A stretch of DNA of 64,000 nt from Streptomyces sp. CMB-StM0423 (GCF_002847285.1 NZ_CP025407.1:682001-746000), one strand, 5' to 3'. Positions 38,868 through 47,636 are shown, counted from the stretch's first letter. A program made the numbers and translations. Notes: generated by a model not told the origin, from the sequence alone.

Positions 38868-39806
38868 TCAGACGCCTTCGCCGAGCAGCGCGCCGGGGCG
38901 CTCCCGGCCGGCGGTGACGTCCACGCGCTCGCCGGTCTCCTCGTCCACGGCGCCGACGCGGATCACCGGCGGCCGCGGGCTGTCGAGGCCGGCCTTCGCG
39001 TCCATCGCGAAGACCACGGACACCGGCCGGCCGGTGCCCCCGGCGCCGTCGGGACCGGTGTCGTACAGGCCGGTGTAGCGCAGGAAGCGCCAGCCCTCGT
39101 CGTCCCAGTGCTCGCGCAGCCCGGAGCGGACGACGTGGATCACGGTCTGCCACGCCAGCGAGCGTTCCAGCAGCTCGACGGAGCCCTCGACGGGCACCGC
39201 CTCGGGGTCGCCGCCGGGTCCCGCCCCGCCGTGCAGCGGGTGCCCGAAGAGCCGCAGCCGCAGCCGGCGCAGCGGCAGCCGGACGGCCCGGTCGGGGTCG
39301 CCGAAGAGCAGCCAGGCCAGCGCGGTGCCCGCGGCCAGCAGGCCGAGCGCGGCGCCCGGCCGGTCCCGTAGCGCCTCCCACCAGGGTCCGCCGGCCGGCG
39401 CCGGCAGACCGGCGGCGGCCAGTCCTTCGGCCAGCACGACCGCCCCGCCGGCCAGGACGAACCCGGCTCTGGCGAAGGCCCGTACGCCGATGGGCGCCTT
39501 GTCCCGCGCGGTGCAGCCGCAGGACGAGTCGGGCGCGGTGGCCCTGGCGTAGCCGAGGTACGCCGCGAAGCCCGTGCCCGCGAGCGCCGCGAGCGCCCCG
39601 GTGACCAGCGGCACCGGCAGCGCCACCAGGGCGAGCGCGACGAGCAGTTCCGCGGCCCCGACCGCGCGCAGCGCGGCCGTGGCGCGCGGCAGCCCGCCGA
39701 GCTTGCGCTCCAGCACGGTGCCCGACGCCTGCACGGGGGTGTTGCGTCCGAACAGCTTGGTGCTCCCGCTCCAGCCGAGCACGCCGCCGACCAGCAGTGC
39801 GATCAT
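38868..39806 (-). CDS. MauE/DoxX-like redox-associated membrane protein
   Basis: A 312-aa membrane protein. Residues 1-170 hold about five hydrophobic segments and resemble MauE/DoxX proteins, including the characteristic SSCGC motif near residue 95. In methylamine dehydrogenase clusters MauE is needed to form disulfides in the exported Cys-rich small subunit. The remaining 140 residues are hydrophilic and probably cytoplasmic; I do not recognise them. It is last in a three-gene operon after a 16-Cys protein and a Tat-exported protein, 31 nt after the latter. I infer that it handles thiol/disulfide chemistry for the Cys-rich partner. Confidence 0.75.
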   Translation of the reverse strand: MIALLVGGVLGWSGSTKLFGRNTPVQASGTVLERKLGGLPRATAALRAVGAAELLVALALVALPVPLVTGALAALAGTGFAAYLGYARATAPDSSCGCTARDKAPIGVRAFARAGFVLAGGAVVLAEGLAAAGLPAPAGGPWWEALRDRPGAALGLLAAGTALAWLLFGDPDRAVRLPLRRLRLRLFGHPLHGGAGPGGDPEAVPVEGSVELLERSLAWQTVIHVVRSGLREHWDDEGWRFLRYTGLYDTGPDGAGGTGRPVSVVFAMDAKAGLDSPRPPVIRVGAVDEETGERVDVTAGRERPGALLGEGV

Positions 39807-39837
39807 GCTGCCTCCGTCCTCGAAGTGGCCGCGGCGG

Positions 39838-40455
39838 TCAGTGCCCGACCGTGATCCTGGCGATGTCGACCGCCCCGTCCTTGGGCCGCCAGGCGCCGAG
39901 CACCAGCGCGTGCTGGCCCATCCGCACGCCCGACAGGTCGTCGGTGAGCGCGGCACCCGCGTACGAGGCGGTGGAGCGGCCCGGGACGATGCGGCCGATC
40001 AGCTCGCCGCCGTGGTAGCCGAGCGCGAGCCGGTCCTTGCCGATGCCGCGGACGGTGACGTCGAGGTTGACGATGTTCACCCAGACCGCGTCGGCGGCGA
40101 TGGTGCCGTCGGGCATCTCCAGGCCGCGGGCGTAGAGGCCGTCGCCGCTCTCGACGTCGTCGGCGGTGGTGGGGTGGAGCTTCCAGATGCTCGTGGCGTT
40201 GGTGAGCTGGATGCGGTGCCGTTCGCCGTAGGAGCCCTTGACGTGCAGCAGGGTGCCGCCGTCGATGCCGGTGATCAGCCCCTCGGCGAACGAGGTGGCG
40301 GCGACCGCCGGATCGAGCGGCGGGGTGGGCGCCGCGAACGCGGCGTCGGGGTCCACCGCGCCGAGCGCCGTGGCGCCGACGACGGTGGCGCCGCCGAGTG
40401 CGCTGGCGGACAGGAAGCGCCGCCGGTCGAACGTCGAGCCCGTTGCGTCGTTCAT
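39838..40455 (-). CDS. Tat-exported beta-rich protein (DUF5666-like)
   Basis: A 205-aa protein with a twin-arginine signal (DRRRFLSASALGG, then a hydrophobic stretch ending AFAAP, about residues 10-42). The mature part is rich in beta strands and resembles DUF5666-type repeats: LITGIDGGTLLHVKG, NATSIW, GDGLYARGLEMPDGTIAADAVWV, with a second related half after residue 120. The start at 40455 is set by AAGGAGG 7 nt upstream. It lies 13 nt after the 16-Cys gene and before the MauE-like gene. It could be the exported carrier or partner of the Cys-rich protein, which lacks its own signal. Confidence 0.75.
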   Translation of the reverse strand: MNDATGSTFDRRRFLSASALGGATVVGATALGAVDPDAAFAAPTPPLDPAVAATSFAEGLITGIDGGTLLHVKGSYGERHRIQLTNATSIWKLHPTTADDVESGDGLYARGLEMPDGTIAADAVWVNIVNLDVTVRGIGKDRLALGYHGGELIGRIVPGRSTASYAGAALTDDLSGVRMGQHALVLGAWRPKDGAVDIARITVGH

Positions 40456-40468
40456 GGCCGCGCCTCCT

Positions 40469-40894
40469 TCACTCGTAGATCCAGACACCGGTCTTGCCGG
40501 AGCTGAGGCTGGCGATCTGTGAGTACGCCGCCGGCGTCAGGTCCAGGATGCGGTTGGTGCGGCAGACGCCGTTGCAGCAGGACGCCTCGCCGCAGAAGCT
40601 CTTGGTCCGCGGGCCGCAGTCGGTGATGGTGATGCAGACCGCCGCCTTGGAGCACTCCTGGACGACGCGCATGACGGAGCCGCAGCCGCGCCGCGGGATG
40701 CCGCCCTCGCCGCACAGGTCGGGCCGGGTGATGTCCCAGCACGCCGCGGAGGCGTTCGGCCAGGCGCCGTGGTTCGAGGCGGAGCGGCAGTTGCCGCAGG
40801 CGCCGCCGCCGGCGGAGCCGCAGGGGCCCCAGGCGGCGCCGCAGCAGAACCAGGTGGCCTCGCCGCGCCAGAGGTAGTTCGTACTGCAAGCCAT
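40469..40894 (-). CDS. 16-cysteine double-psi beta-barrel-like protein without signal peptide
   Basis: A 141-aa protein with 16 cysteines (3, 17, 18, 25, 33, 36, 52, 61, 71, 81, 87, 93, 101, 106, 107, 111), an even number suggesting up to eight disulfides. The second half resembles RlpA/expansin double-psi barrels: CITITDCGP at 87-95 corresponds to VxVxDRGP, and RILDLTPAAYSQIA at 115-128 to the RIIDLSxAA motif. No signal peptide is present and an in-frame stop six codons before the ATG (40910-40912) rules out a longer form. GGGAG precedes the start. First gene of the operon with the Tat-exported and MauE-like proteins. Function unknown. Confidence 0.8.
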   Translation of the reverse strand: MACSTNYLWRGEATWFCCGAAWGPCGSAGGGACGNCRSASNHGAWPNASAACWDITRPDLCGEGGIPRRGCGSVMRVVQECSKAAVCITITDCGPRTKSFCGEASCCNGVCRTNRILDLTPAAYSQIASLSSGKTGVWIYE

Positions 40895-41290
40895 GTGTTC
40901 GAGCTCCCTTCAGATTGGCCCGTACATGACAGTCCGAAGTGCCATGTGGGGGTGGCGTACGGGTACCGAGAGCCCGCCGGTCGGACATGGGTGGCGGACG
41001 GCCCGAGCGTGACGCGCCGCACACGCACCGTCAATCGGGCGCCGCGGCGCCAGTGGACCGGTCCTCTGGTGTAACCGCCGCGCAAGCCGCTCCGCAGGGC
41101 CCCGGGCGCACCGCCCGTACGGCCCCGGGCGCTCCCCCGCGGTGCGGTCCGCTCCCGCCCCCGCGTGCCGCCCCGCGCTCCCCGCGCGCCGCTCCCCCGC
41201 GCGGTGGGACGTGACACGATAGGGGCAACCGGCCGACCGCGCCGGGCAGTTGTGCCAGGAGCACACAGGAGTACGGGAGAGGGGAGCCCG
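40895..41290. other. Divergent intergenic region
   Basis: This 396-bp stretch separates the 16-Cys gene from the divergent TerD gene. It must hold both promoters, but no convincing -10/-35 pair stands out. A 14-bp GC-only palindrome lies near 41038-41051. No protein-like frame with a ribosome-binding site is seen. Confidence 0.5.
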
Positions 41291-41824
41291 GTGACCGGTC
41301 TCAACAGGGGTGTCGGCAAGGTGGAGATCGCGCTGAAGTGGGACCCCAGCCCCCTCGGCGCGCCGCCCCACGACCTGGACCTGATCGCGGCGACGTACCG
41401 CGCCGACGACCCGCGGGGCGAGCCGGCCTACCTGGTCCACTTCGACAGCCGCTCCCCCGACGGCACGATCACCCTGCAGCGGCAGAGCCAGACCGGCCAG
41501 GGCTTCGGCGCCGACGAGGTGATGACCCTGGAGTTCGCGCGGATCGCCCCCGCATACGGGCGCGTGGTCGTCGGGGTCGCGATCCAGCAGGGCGCCGGCC
41601 GGCGGACGTTCGGCGAGGTGGCGAACACCGGCGTGCAGGTCCGCGAGGGCTACACCGACCTGGCCGCCGACGACTTCGCCGGGGTGGCGGACGCGACCGC
41701 GGCCACCGTCGCGGAGTTCGTCCGCGAGGCCGCCGGCACCTGGCGGTTCCGCCCGGTGGTGCAGGGCTTCGACACCGACCCCGCGTCGTTCTCGGCCCTC
41801 ATGGGGACCGTGGCCGGGAGCTGA
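41291..41824 (+). CDS. TerD-family protein
   Basis: A 177-aa protein of the TerD/calcium-binding stress family. It has the VEIALKWDPSPLG opening, the DLDLIAATY acidic strand, and a repeated strand-loop pattern (VMTLEFARIAPAYGRVVVGVAI). TerD proteins bind calcium through such Asp clusters and act in tellurite or envelope stress, though streptomycetes carry many copies of unclear role. GTG start after GGGGAG. It stands alone, divergent from the 16-Cys operon. Confidence 0.85.
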   Translation: MTGLNRGVGKVEIALKWDPSPLGAPPHDLDLIAATYRADDPRGEPAYLVHFDSRSPDGTITLQRQSQTGQGFGADEVMTLEFARIAPAYGRVVVGVAIQQGAGRRTFGEVANTGVQVREGYTDLAADDFAGVADATAATVAEFVREAAGTWRFRPVVQGFDTDPASFSALMGTVAGS

Positions 41825-41896
41825 CGGGCCGATGCCCGCCCCGGGGGATGCCACCGCGCCACGCGAGGCCGACGGTGGCACCCCCCGGGGCCGGGG

Positions 41897-42661
41897 CTAG
41901 CGCCGCCAGGTGCCGAGCGAGTCGGACAGCTCCGCCGCGGCGGCCACGACCCGCTCCGTGATGTGCCCGGCGCGCTCGTCGTCGATGCGGAAGTGCGGGC
42001 CCGCGACCGTGACCGCGGCGACGACCTTCCCGCCGACCCCGATCGGCGCGGCCACCGCCCACACGCCCTCGTCGACCTCCGCCTCGCTCTTGGACCACCC
42101 CTGCGCGGCCACGGCCTGCACCTCGGCCAGCACCGCGTCCCGCTCGGCGGCGGACGGCTCGGGGCGCAGCCGGTCGAAGTAGCGCTGGGCCCACGCCTCG
42201 CCCATCGCGGCGAGCAGCACCTTGGGCCCGGCGCCGCGGTGCAGGCTCATGATCTGCCCCGGCTCGAACGACAGCCGGATCGTGTGCTCGGGCTGGCTCA
42301 TCTCCACGCAGGTCGCGAAGTCGCCCACGCGCCGGATCACCAGGGCCGCCTCGCCGGTGTCCTTCGACAGCCGCTCGACGAGCGGGCGGAGCACCCTGGA
42401 GACGGGGAACGCCTGCTCCGCGCTGCGGGCCAGCAGGAAGATCCGCGGCGAGAGCACGTACGTGCCGCCGCCGTTGTCCTCCACCATGTCCATCTCGCGC
42501 AGCAGCGAGACGAACCGGTACGCGGAGGGCACCGAGATGCCGATGGAGTGCGCGATCTCCTCCACGCTCAGCTCCGGCCCCTTCTCCGTGAAGAGGAGAA
42601 GGATCTTCAGCACCCTCCTGGCGCTGTCCACGCCGGGGGTCCGCTCCCGCCCTTCAGACAC
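41897..42661 (-). CDS. IclR-family regulator of the catabolic operon
   Basis: A 254-aa IclR regulator, GTG start. Winged helix in residues 10-75 (VDSARRVLKILLLF, LSVEEIAHSIGISVPSAYRFVSLL) and effector domain after 80 (GEAALVIRRVGDFATCVEMS, LHRGAGPKVLLAAM). It is the last gene in a leftward run of ten genes starting at 50463. Such regulators usually sense the pathway's aromatic or carboxylic substrate. The likely operator is near the predicted promoter at 50513-50541. Confidence 0.9.
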   Translation of the reverse strand: MSEGRERTPGVDSARRVLKILLLFTEKGPELSVEEIAHSIGISVPSAYRFVSLLREMDMVEDNGGGTYVLSPRIFLLARSAEQAFPVSRVLRPLVERLSKDTGEAALVIRRVGDFATCVEMSQPEHTIRLSFEPGQIMSLHRGAGPKVLLAAMGEAWAQRYFDRLRPEPSAAERDAVLAEVQAVAAQGWSKSEAEVDEGVWAVAAPIGVGGKVVAAVTVAGPHFRIDDERAGHITERVVAAAAELSDSLGTWRR

Positions 42662-42703
42662 GATCGCTCGCCCTTCTGTGCTCGTGGTGTGGCCCCGGGT
42701 GCG

Positions 42704-43165
42704 TCAGGCCGAGTACGTGCCGACGAGCCGGTTCTGCTCGATGACGCGATCGCCGTACGCGCTGAGGAACTCCTCGCGCGTCGGCTCGCCCGCGACCGGG
42801 GTGTCGAGGGCGTACACCCAGAAATAGTAGTGATGGGTGCCGTGCCCGGGCGGCGGCTGGGGTCCCGTATACGCCTTGTCGCCAAGGGAGTTGGGGCCTT
42901 GCCGCACTGTGCCCGCGGGACCCGGGGCGGCCACCGCGGGGGCGGCCGGGTCGATGCCGTAGACCACCCAGTGGGTGAAGCCGTGCGGCAGGGGCGCGTC
43001 GGGGTCGTGGAGGATCAGCGCGAGTTCCGCCGTGCCGGCGGGCACTCCGGTGATCTCGACCTCGGGTGCGGCGTTGCCGTGGTCGGCGGCGTGCCGGTCC
43101 GGGATCCGCTCGCCGGGGCCGACGCCGCGGACGGCGACGGCGAGGTCCTTGATGTTCAGGGGCAT
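42704..43165 (-). CDS. YbhB/YbcL family (PEBP-like) protein
   Basis: A 153-aa protein of the phosphatidylethanolamine-binding/Raf-kinase-inhibitor-like family. Family motifs are ELALILHDPDAP, FTHWVVYGIDP, and YTGPQPPPGHGTHHYYFWVYALD, which together form the conserved ligand pocket. The bacterial role is not established. Its start overlaps the hydrolase stop by 10 nt, so it belongs to the catabolic operon, an unusual context that hints at a pocket-type role in that pathway. Confidence 0.9.
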   Translation of the reverse strand: MPLNIKDLAVAVRGVGPGERIPDRHAADHGNAAPEVEITGVPAGTAELALILHDPDAPLPHGFTHWVVYGIDPAAPAVAAPGPAGTVRQGPNSLGDKAYTGPQPPPGHGTHHYYFWVYALDTPVAGEPTREEFLSAYGDRVIEQNRLVGTYSA

Positions 43166-44091
43166 GGGTCCGAAGTCCTTTCGGTGGCGGGACGCGGGCG
43201 GGGTCGGCCCGTCGTCCGGTCGAGCATGCGGACGATCTCGTCCGCGACGGTCCGCGGGTCCTCCTCGGGCACGTAGTGGTCGAGCCCGGGGAGTTCGACG
43301 GCGCGGAAGTCCGGGCGCAGCGCCCGGGTGGCGGCGAAGGCGCGCGGGGAGACGATCGCGCTGTGCTCGCCGCGCAGCAGGGTGACGGGGACGCCGACGG
43401 CCCGGGTCTCGGCGGCGAAGTCGCGGCGCAGCCCGTCGACGGTGCGGACCATGGCCGCGGGGTCGGCGAGCGGGCGCAGCGTCCGGTCCTGGCCGGCCGG
43501 GGCGTAGCCGTAGCGGCGCCGGCGGCGTACCGCGTCGGCGGGCAGCAGGGGGTAGCGCTCGTGCAGGTACGTCTCGACGTCCGCGCCGGAGGCGAAGGTG
43601 CGGTCGCCGCCGCGTACCCGGGTCTCCAGGGCGTCGAGCACGGCGGGTTCGACGTACGGGGTGTAGTCGACGGCGACGACGCCGGCGACCACGTCGGGGT
43701 GCGCGGCGGCGAGCACGACGGCGTTGCGGGCGCCGAGGGAGTGCCCGGCGACGACCACGGGGCCGGTCCCCAGCTCCCGGACCAGCGCGAGCACGTCGGC
43801 GGTGTACGCGGCGGCGCCGTAGCCGGCGGCGGGCTTGCCGCTGCGGCCGTGGCCGCGCTGGTCGACGGCCACGGTCCGTACCGCCCGGCCGAGTTGCTCG
43901 ACCACCGGGTCCCAGACGCCGAGGCTGGCGGTCGTGCCGTGCAGCAGCACGACCGCCGGCCCGGCGCCCGCGTCGCGTACGCACAGCTCGACCTCCCCGG
44001 CGGCCACGAACGCCAGCCCCTGCAGCGCGTCAGGGTGCGCGGCGGGGGTGGCGTGCGGCGCCGGGCCGGCCGGCCGGGGTGCGCGGTTCAC
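43156..44091 (-). CDS. Alpha/beta hydrolase
   Basis: A 311-aa hydrolase. After the oxyanion motif VVLLHGTTASLGVWDP comes the nucleophile elbow GHSLGAR (Ser in GxSxG); an Asp follows in the second half and the catalytic His is likely in LPGLDHYVPEEDP. It resembles enol-lactonase or C-C hydrolases of aromatic catabolism, but the exact bond cleaved is unknown. GTG start after GGGAG at 8 nt. It lies 17 nt after the dehydrogenase gene. Confidence 0.88.
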   Translation of the reverse strand: MNRAPRPAGPAPHATPAAHPDALQGLAFVAAGEVELCVRDAGAGPAVVLLHGTTASLGVWDPVVEQLGRAVRTVAVDQRGHGRSGKPAAGYGAAAYTADVLALVRELGTGPVVVAGHSLGARNAVVLAAAHPDVVAGVVAVDYTPYVEPAVLDALETRVRGGDRTFASGADVETYLHERYPLLPADAVRRRRRYGYAPAGQDRTLRPLADPAAMVRTVDGLRRDFAAETRAVGVPVTLLRGEHSAIVSPRAFAATRALRPDFRAVELPGLDHYVPEEDPRTVADEIVRMLDRTTGRPRPRPATERTSDPCP

Positions 44092-44108
44092 AGTCGGCTC
44101 CCGTCCGC

Positions 44109-45041
44109 TCAGACCGGCTTGATCGCGGAGAGCGCCTTGCGGACGCTCACCAGTCCGTCGACGATGTCGGCGCGCTTGGCGGCGACTTCGCCCTCGCCGT
44201 ACTCGTACAGGCCGCCGCCGGTCTTCATGCCGAGCTTGCCCTCCGCGGTCAGCTCGGTGACCAGGGAGGAGACGCCGGTCTCGGTGGACAGGTCGCGGTT
44301 CAGGTAGGAGCCGACGGCCTGGTAGATGTCCAGGCCCGCCATGTCGACCAGCCGCATCGGGCCGATGACGGCGAGCTTGTAGCCGACGCCCCACTTCACC
44401 ACGGTGTCCAGGTCGCGCTGGGAGACCACGCCCTCCTCGACGAGGGCCATGCACTCGCGCAGCACTGCGTACAGCACCCGGTTCTCGACGAATCCTGGCA
44501 CCTCCTTCTCGACCACGGCCTCGTAGCCGAACGCCTCGACGATGCCGACGAGGCGGTCCTCGACGGCGGCGCCGGTGCGGGCCCCCCTGACGATCTCGAT
44601 CATCGGGATGAGGTGCGGCGGGTTGGACCAGTGCATGCCGATCAGGCGCTCGGGGTGGGCCATGTCCACCGCCATGTCGGAGATCGGGATGCCGGAGGTG
44701 TTGGTCGCGATGATCGCGTCGTCCCGCACCGCGGCCTCGACCTGGGCGAGCACGGTCTTCTTCAGCTCCAGTTGCTCCGGCACCGCCTCGATGACGAGGT
44801 CGGCGCCCGCCAGCGCCTTGGCCTGGTCGCGTTCGAAGGTGACGGAGCCGCCGGGGGTGACCGGCACGTCGAGGCGGTCGAGGTGCGCGACGACGCCGGC
44901 GCAGATCCCCTCCGCCCGCGCCAGGGCCTCCTCGCTCACGTCGTAGAGCCGTACGTCGGATCCGTAACGGGCGAGCAGCGCGGCGATGCCGGGCCCCATG
45001 CTCCCCGAGCCGAGGACGGCGCTGGTGGTGGGAATGCTCAC
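44109..45041 (-). CDS. 3-hydroxyacyl-CoA dehydrogenase-type NAD-dependent enzyme
   Basis: A 310-aa 3-hydroxyacyl-CoA dehydrogenase-family protein. The NAD-binding motif is VLGSGSMGPGIAALLARYG near residue 9. The family's catalytic region reads IGMHWSNPPHLIPMIEIV, with the His and Asn used in hydride transfer and Glu in the EIV part. The C-terminal domain contains VPGFVENRVLYAVLRECMALVEEGV. It probably oxidises a 3-hydroxy acid or its CoA ester. GTG start with AAAGGAAC upstream. It lies between the aldolase-type and hydrolase genes. Confidence 0.9.
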   Translation of the reverse strand: MSIPTTSAVLGSGSMGPGIAALLARYGSDVRLYDVSEEALARAEGICAGVVAHLDRLDVPVTPGGSVTFERDQAKALAGADLVIEAVPEQLELKKTVLAQVEAAVRDDAIIATNTSGIPISDMAVDMAHPERLIGMHWSNPPHLIPMIEIVRGARTGAAVEDRLVGIVEAFGYEAVVEKEVPGFVENRVLYAVLRECMALVEEGVVSQRDLDTVVKWGVGYKLAVIGPMRLVDMAGLDIYQAVGSYLNRDLSTETGVSSLVTELTAEGKLGMKTGGGLYEYGEGEVAAKRADIVDGLVSVRKALSAIKPV

Positions 45042-45106
45042 GATGGTTCCTTTCCTGCTGTGCCGCGGCGGCTGCTGCGGCCGCGCGGGCGGGCTCGGCG
45101 GACTGA

Positions 45107-45847
45107 TCAGCGGGCGGCTTCGAGCCGGTCGAGCTTGCGGTTGAAGTACATCCAGTAGTTCTCGCGGGCGCGTTCGGGATAGATGCGGCGGTTCTTCTCG
45201 ACGCTCTCGTCCGCGTCCGGCGGGTCGTACGGCAGGCCGGAGCCGGCCAGGGCGAGCTGGAAGGCGGCGGCCTTCTCCAGGAAGATCCCGGCGAGCGTCG
45301 CGTCGCGGACGTTGCGGCCGGTGAAGGAGGCGCCGTGGTTGGCCTGGAGTACGGCGTCGGCATCGCCGAGCACGCGGGCGAGGTCCCGGCCCAGCTCCTG
45401 GGTGGTGATGATGTGGCTGGTGGCGTCGAAGCGCGGGACGCCGTGCGCGGCGAACCACACGCCGTGGTTGTTCACCGGCTCGATCCGCGCCCGGCCGGCG
45501 CCGAAGACGGTGGCGTGGAACGGGTGCGAGTGGCCGACGACGTTGACGTCGGGCCGGGCGAGCATGATCTCGGCGTGCAGCGGCCATTCGAGGTGGCGCA
45601 GCCCCTGGCCTTCGAGGACGGTGCCGTCGAAGTCGATGAGGATGTAGTCGCCGGCCCGGACCTCCTCCATGCCGAGGTTGCCGCGCTTGAGCCACAGCCC
45701 GCGGCCGTGCGGGTCGCGGTAGGACAGGTGGCCCATGGACATGTCGCCGTGGCCCTCCATCTCCAGGATCCGGTGGGCCCTGGCGAGGTTGTCGAGCACG
45801 TTGGCGACGGAGTCGTCCTGGGAGTACAGCGCATCGCTGGTCTGCAT
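45107..45847 (-). CDS. Class II aldolase/adducin-type protein
   Basis: A 246-aa class II aldolase-like enzyme. Zinc ligands are visible as the HSHPFH pair in the centre (VVGHSHPFHATVF) plus a later His in NNHGVWF or ANHGASF. The opening ILEMEGHGDMSMGHLSYRD contains the usual phosphate/substrate loop. Members cleave or decarboxylate hydroxy-keto acids; some are decarboxylases in aromatic pathways. AAGGAG precedes the ATG by 8 nt. It sits between the amino-acid-synthesis-family gene and the dehydrogenase gene. Confidence 0.88.
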   Translation of the reverse strand: MQTSDALYSQDDSVANVLDNLARAHRILEMEGHGDMSMGHLSYRDPHGRGLWLKRGNLGMEEVRAGDYILIDFDGTVLEGQGLRHLEWPLHAEIMLARPDVNVVGHSHPFHATVFGAGRARIEPVNNHGVWFAAHGVPRFDATSHIITTQELGRDLARVLGDADAVLQANHGASFTGRNVRDATLAGIFLEKAAAFQLALAGSGLPYDPPDADESVEKNRRIYPERARENYWMYFNRKLDRLEAAR

Positions 45848-45861
45848 CGGGTTGCTCCTTC

Positions 45862-46470
45862 TCAGCGGGCCTGGCCGGCCGCGGCCTGCGCACGCGCCTC
45901 GGCGGCGGTCAGGCCGCCGACGCGCTCGTGGACCCGGCCGCCGCCGGCGACGGCCACGCAGACGAACAGTTCGTCGGGGCGCGGCACATCGGGTACGGAG
46001 ACGGTGACGGCGTCGTAGTGGGAGCGGACGTACACCTCGTCCTTGTACGCCAGCGGGATGTCCAGGGAGGCGCCCGCGGCGGCGGTCTTGGTCGCCGAGG
46101 AGATCCACGCCTCGCCGCCGCCGATCGCCTCGCGCAGCGCGTTGCCGAAGACGGTGGTGACGCAGGCGACGACGTGCTCCTGCTCGCCGGCGAGACCGGC
46201 GAGACCGCCCTTGCCGTAGCTCTCCACCGGCGCGCCGAGGAGGGCCGCGGCCCGCCGGCCGAGCGCCGTCCCCAGCGCGGCACTCGGCGCGGTGAGCGCG
46301 GACAGGTCGTCGGCGTACCGGCCGGCGAACGGGTTCCTGACGACGACGCCGCAGACCGCCTTGCGCAGCGGCACGGCGGCGACGGGGCCGTTCTCGTGCA
46401 GGGTCTCCTCGACCAGGCCGACCCAGCGCCGTACCTGGTAGTCCTTGGTCACCTGCTCATCCGGGGTCAT
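45862..46470 (-). CDS. Amino-acid-synthesis family protein (PF06684 type)
   Basis: A 202-aa protein resembling the PF06684 'amino acid synthesis' family, whose biochemical role is unsettled despite the name. Recognisable blocks: RRWVGLVEETLHENGP, VVVRNPFAGRYADDL, EAWISSATKTAAAGASLDIPL and YDAVTVSVPDVPRPDE (each a short conserved stretch). The start at 46470 is taken from AGAGGAG 9 nt upstream; an ATG at 46479 is too close to it. It lies between the FAD monooxygenase and aldolase-type genes, so the family probably acts on an intermediate here. Confidence 0.8.
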   Translation of the reverse strand: MTPDEQVTKDYQVRRWVGLVEETLHENGPVAAVPLRKAVCGVVVRNPFAGRYADDLSALTAPSAALGTALGRRAAALLGAPVESYGKGGLAGLAGEQEHVVACVTTVFGNALREAIGGGEAWISSATKTAAAGASLDIPLAYKDEVYVRSHYDAVTVSVPDVPRPDELFVCVAVAGGGRVHERVGGLTAAEARAQAAAGQAR

Positions 46471-46484
46471 CGGGGTCATCTCCT

Positions 46485-47636
46485 CTAGCTCCGCGCGACG
46501 GACAGGGCGTGGCGGTTGGGGTTGGTCGGGTCGTACAGGGCGGTTTCGAGGTTCTCCAGCGTGAACTGGTTGCCCTCGGACATCGCGCGGGTGGCGGCGA
46601 AGTCGGCGGAGCGGCGCTGGCAGCGGTCGGTGAACGGCCGCTCCAGCTCCTCCCACCCGGCCAGCGCCGCGTCGAGTTCGCCGTCGGCGGCCTCGGTGGC
46701 GGCGACCGCCAGGGTGTAGGCGTTGGCCATCGCGCAGCCGGCACCCTGCGCGAGGGCGGGGGGCATGGCGTGGGCGGCGTCGCCGACGAGGGCGACGGCG
46801 CCGCGGCGCCACTCGGCGACTGCGGTGGTCTCGTAGCCGTAGTAGCGGGGGTCGGCGGCGGTGGCCGCGGCCCGGAGGACGGGGGTCAGTTCGGGGTACG
46901 CGGACGTCCACAGGTCCAGGTCGATGGGGGTGCGGCTGCCCTGTTCGTCGGCGCGGGGCGCGCCGAGGGCGAGGTACAGCTCGCGGTCGTTGCAGGGCAC
47001 GTAGAGCACCCGCAGGTAGCGGGGTTCGAGGTTCCAGAAGTCGATGACGTTGTCCCACTCGCCCGGGCCGAGTTCGGCCTTGTGGCGCGGTACGAGGAAC
47101 CGGGTGATCCCGTCGCGGGACTTCCAGCGCTCCTGCTCGAAGCCTATGGAGTCGCGGACCTTCGACTTCACCCCGTCAGCGCCGACGACGAGGTCGGCGT
47201 AGAGCGTCTCGCCGGAGGCGAGGGTGAGCCGGCCGCGCGGGTCCGCGGCGGCCACCTCGGAGCCGGTGCGGATCTCCACGCCGGCCGCGAGCGCGGCGTC
47301 CAGCAGGCACTTGTGCAGGTAGGGCCGGGTCATGGTGCGCCAGGGCAGGCCGCCGAAGTCCTCGTGGGACACACTGGCGTGCTGGAAGCGGGTCTCGTAG
47401 TACGGGGGTGTCATCGAGTCGGCCGTCACCGCCTCGTACGCGCCGATGGCCTTCAGCACCTTGAGGCTGTTGTGCCACAGGACGATGCCCGCCCCCTGCT
47501 CGCGCAGCTCCGCCCCCTTCTCGTGCACCCGCACCGACCACCCGCGCCGGGCGAGCGCCGCGGCGGCGGTCAGCCCCGCGAACCCGGCGCCGGACACCTC
47601 CGCATGGCGCTTCCGCCTGTCAACCGTGGTTTCCAT
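46485..47636 (-). CDS. FAD-dependent aromatic-type monooxygenase
   Basis: A 383-aa group A flavin monooxygenase. The FAD motif GAGFAGLTAAAALARRG is near residue 16, the second motif GADGVKSKVRDSIG in the middle, and GDAAHAMPPALAQGAG near 280. Enzymes of this group hydroxylate phenolic or N-heteroaromatic acids using NAD(P)H and oxygen. GGGAG is 8 nt before the ATG. It is first of the enzyme genes in the operon, right after the transporter, fitting the first attack on the imported compound. Confidence 0.9.
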   Translation of the reverse strand: METTVDRRKRHAEVSGAGFAGLTAAAALARRGWSVRVHEKGAELREQGAGIVLWHNSLKVLKAIGAYEAVTADSMTPPYYETRFQHASVSHEDFGGLPWRTMTRPYLHKCLLDAALAAGVEIRTGSEVAAADPRGRLTLASGETLYADLVVGADGVKSKVRDSIGFEQERWKSRDGITRFLVPRHKAELGPGEWDNVIDFWNLEPRYLRVLYVPCNDRELYLALGAPRADEQGSRTPIDLDLWTSAYPELTPVLRAAATAADPRYYGYETTAVAEWRRGAVALVGDAAHAMPPALAQGAGCAMANAYTLAVAATEAADGELDAALAGWEELERPFTDRCQRRSADFAATRAMSEGNQFTLENLETALYDPTNPNRHALSVARS

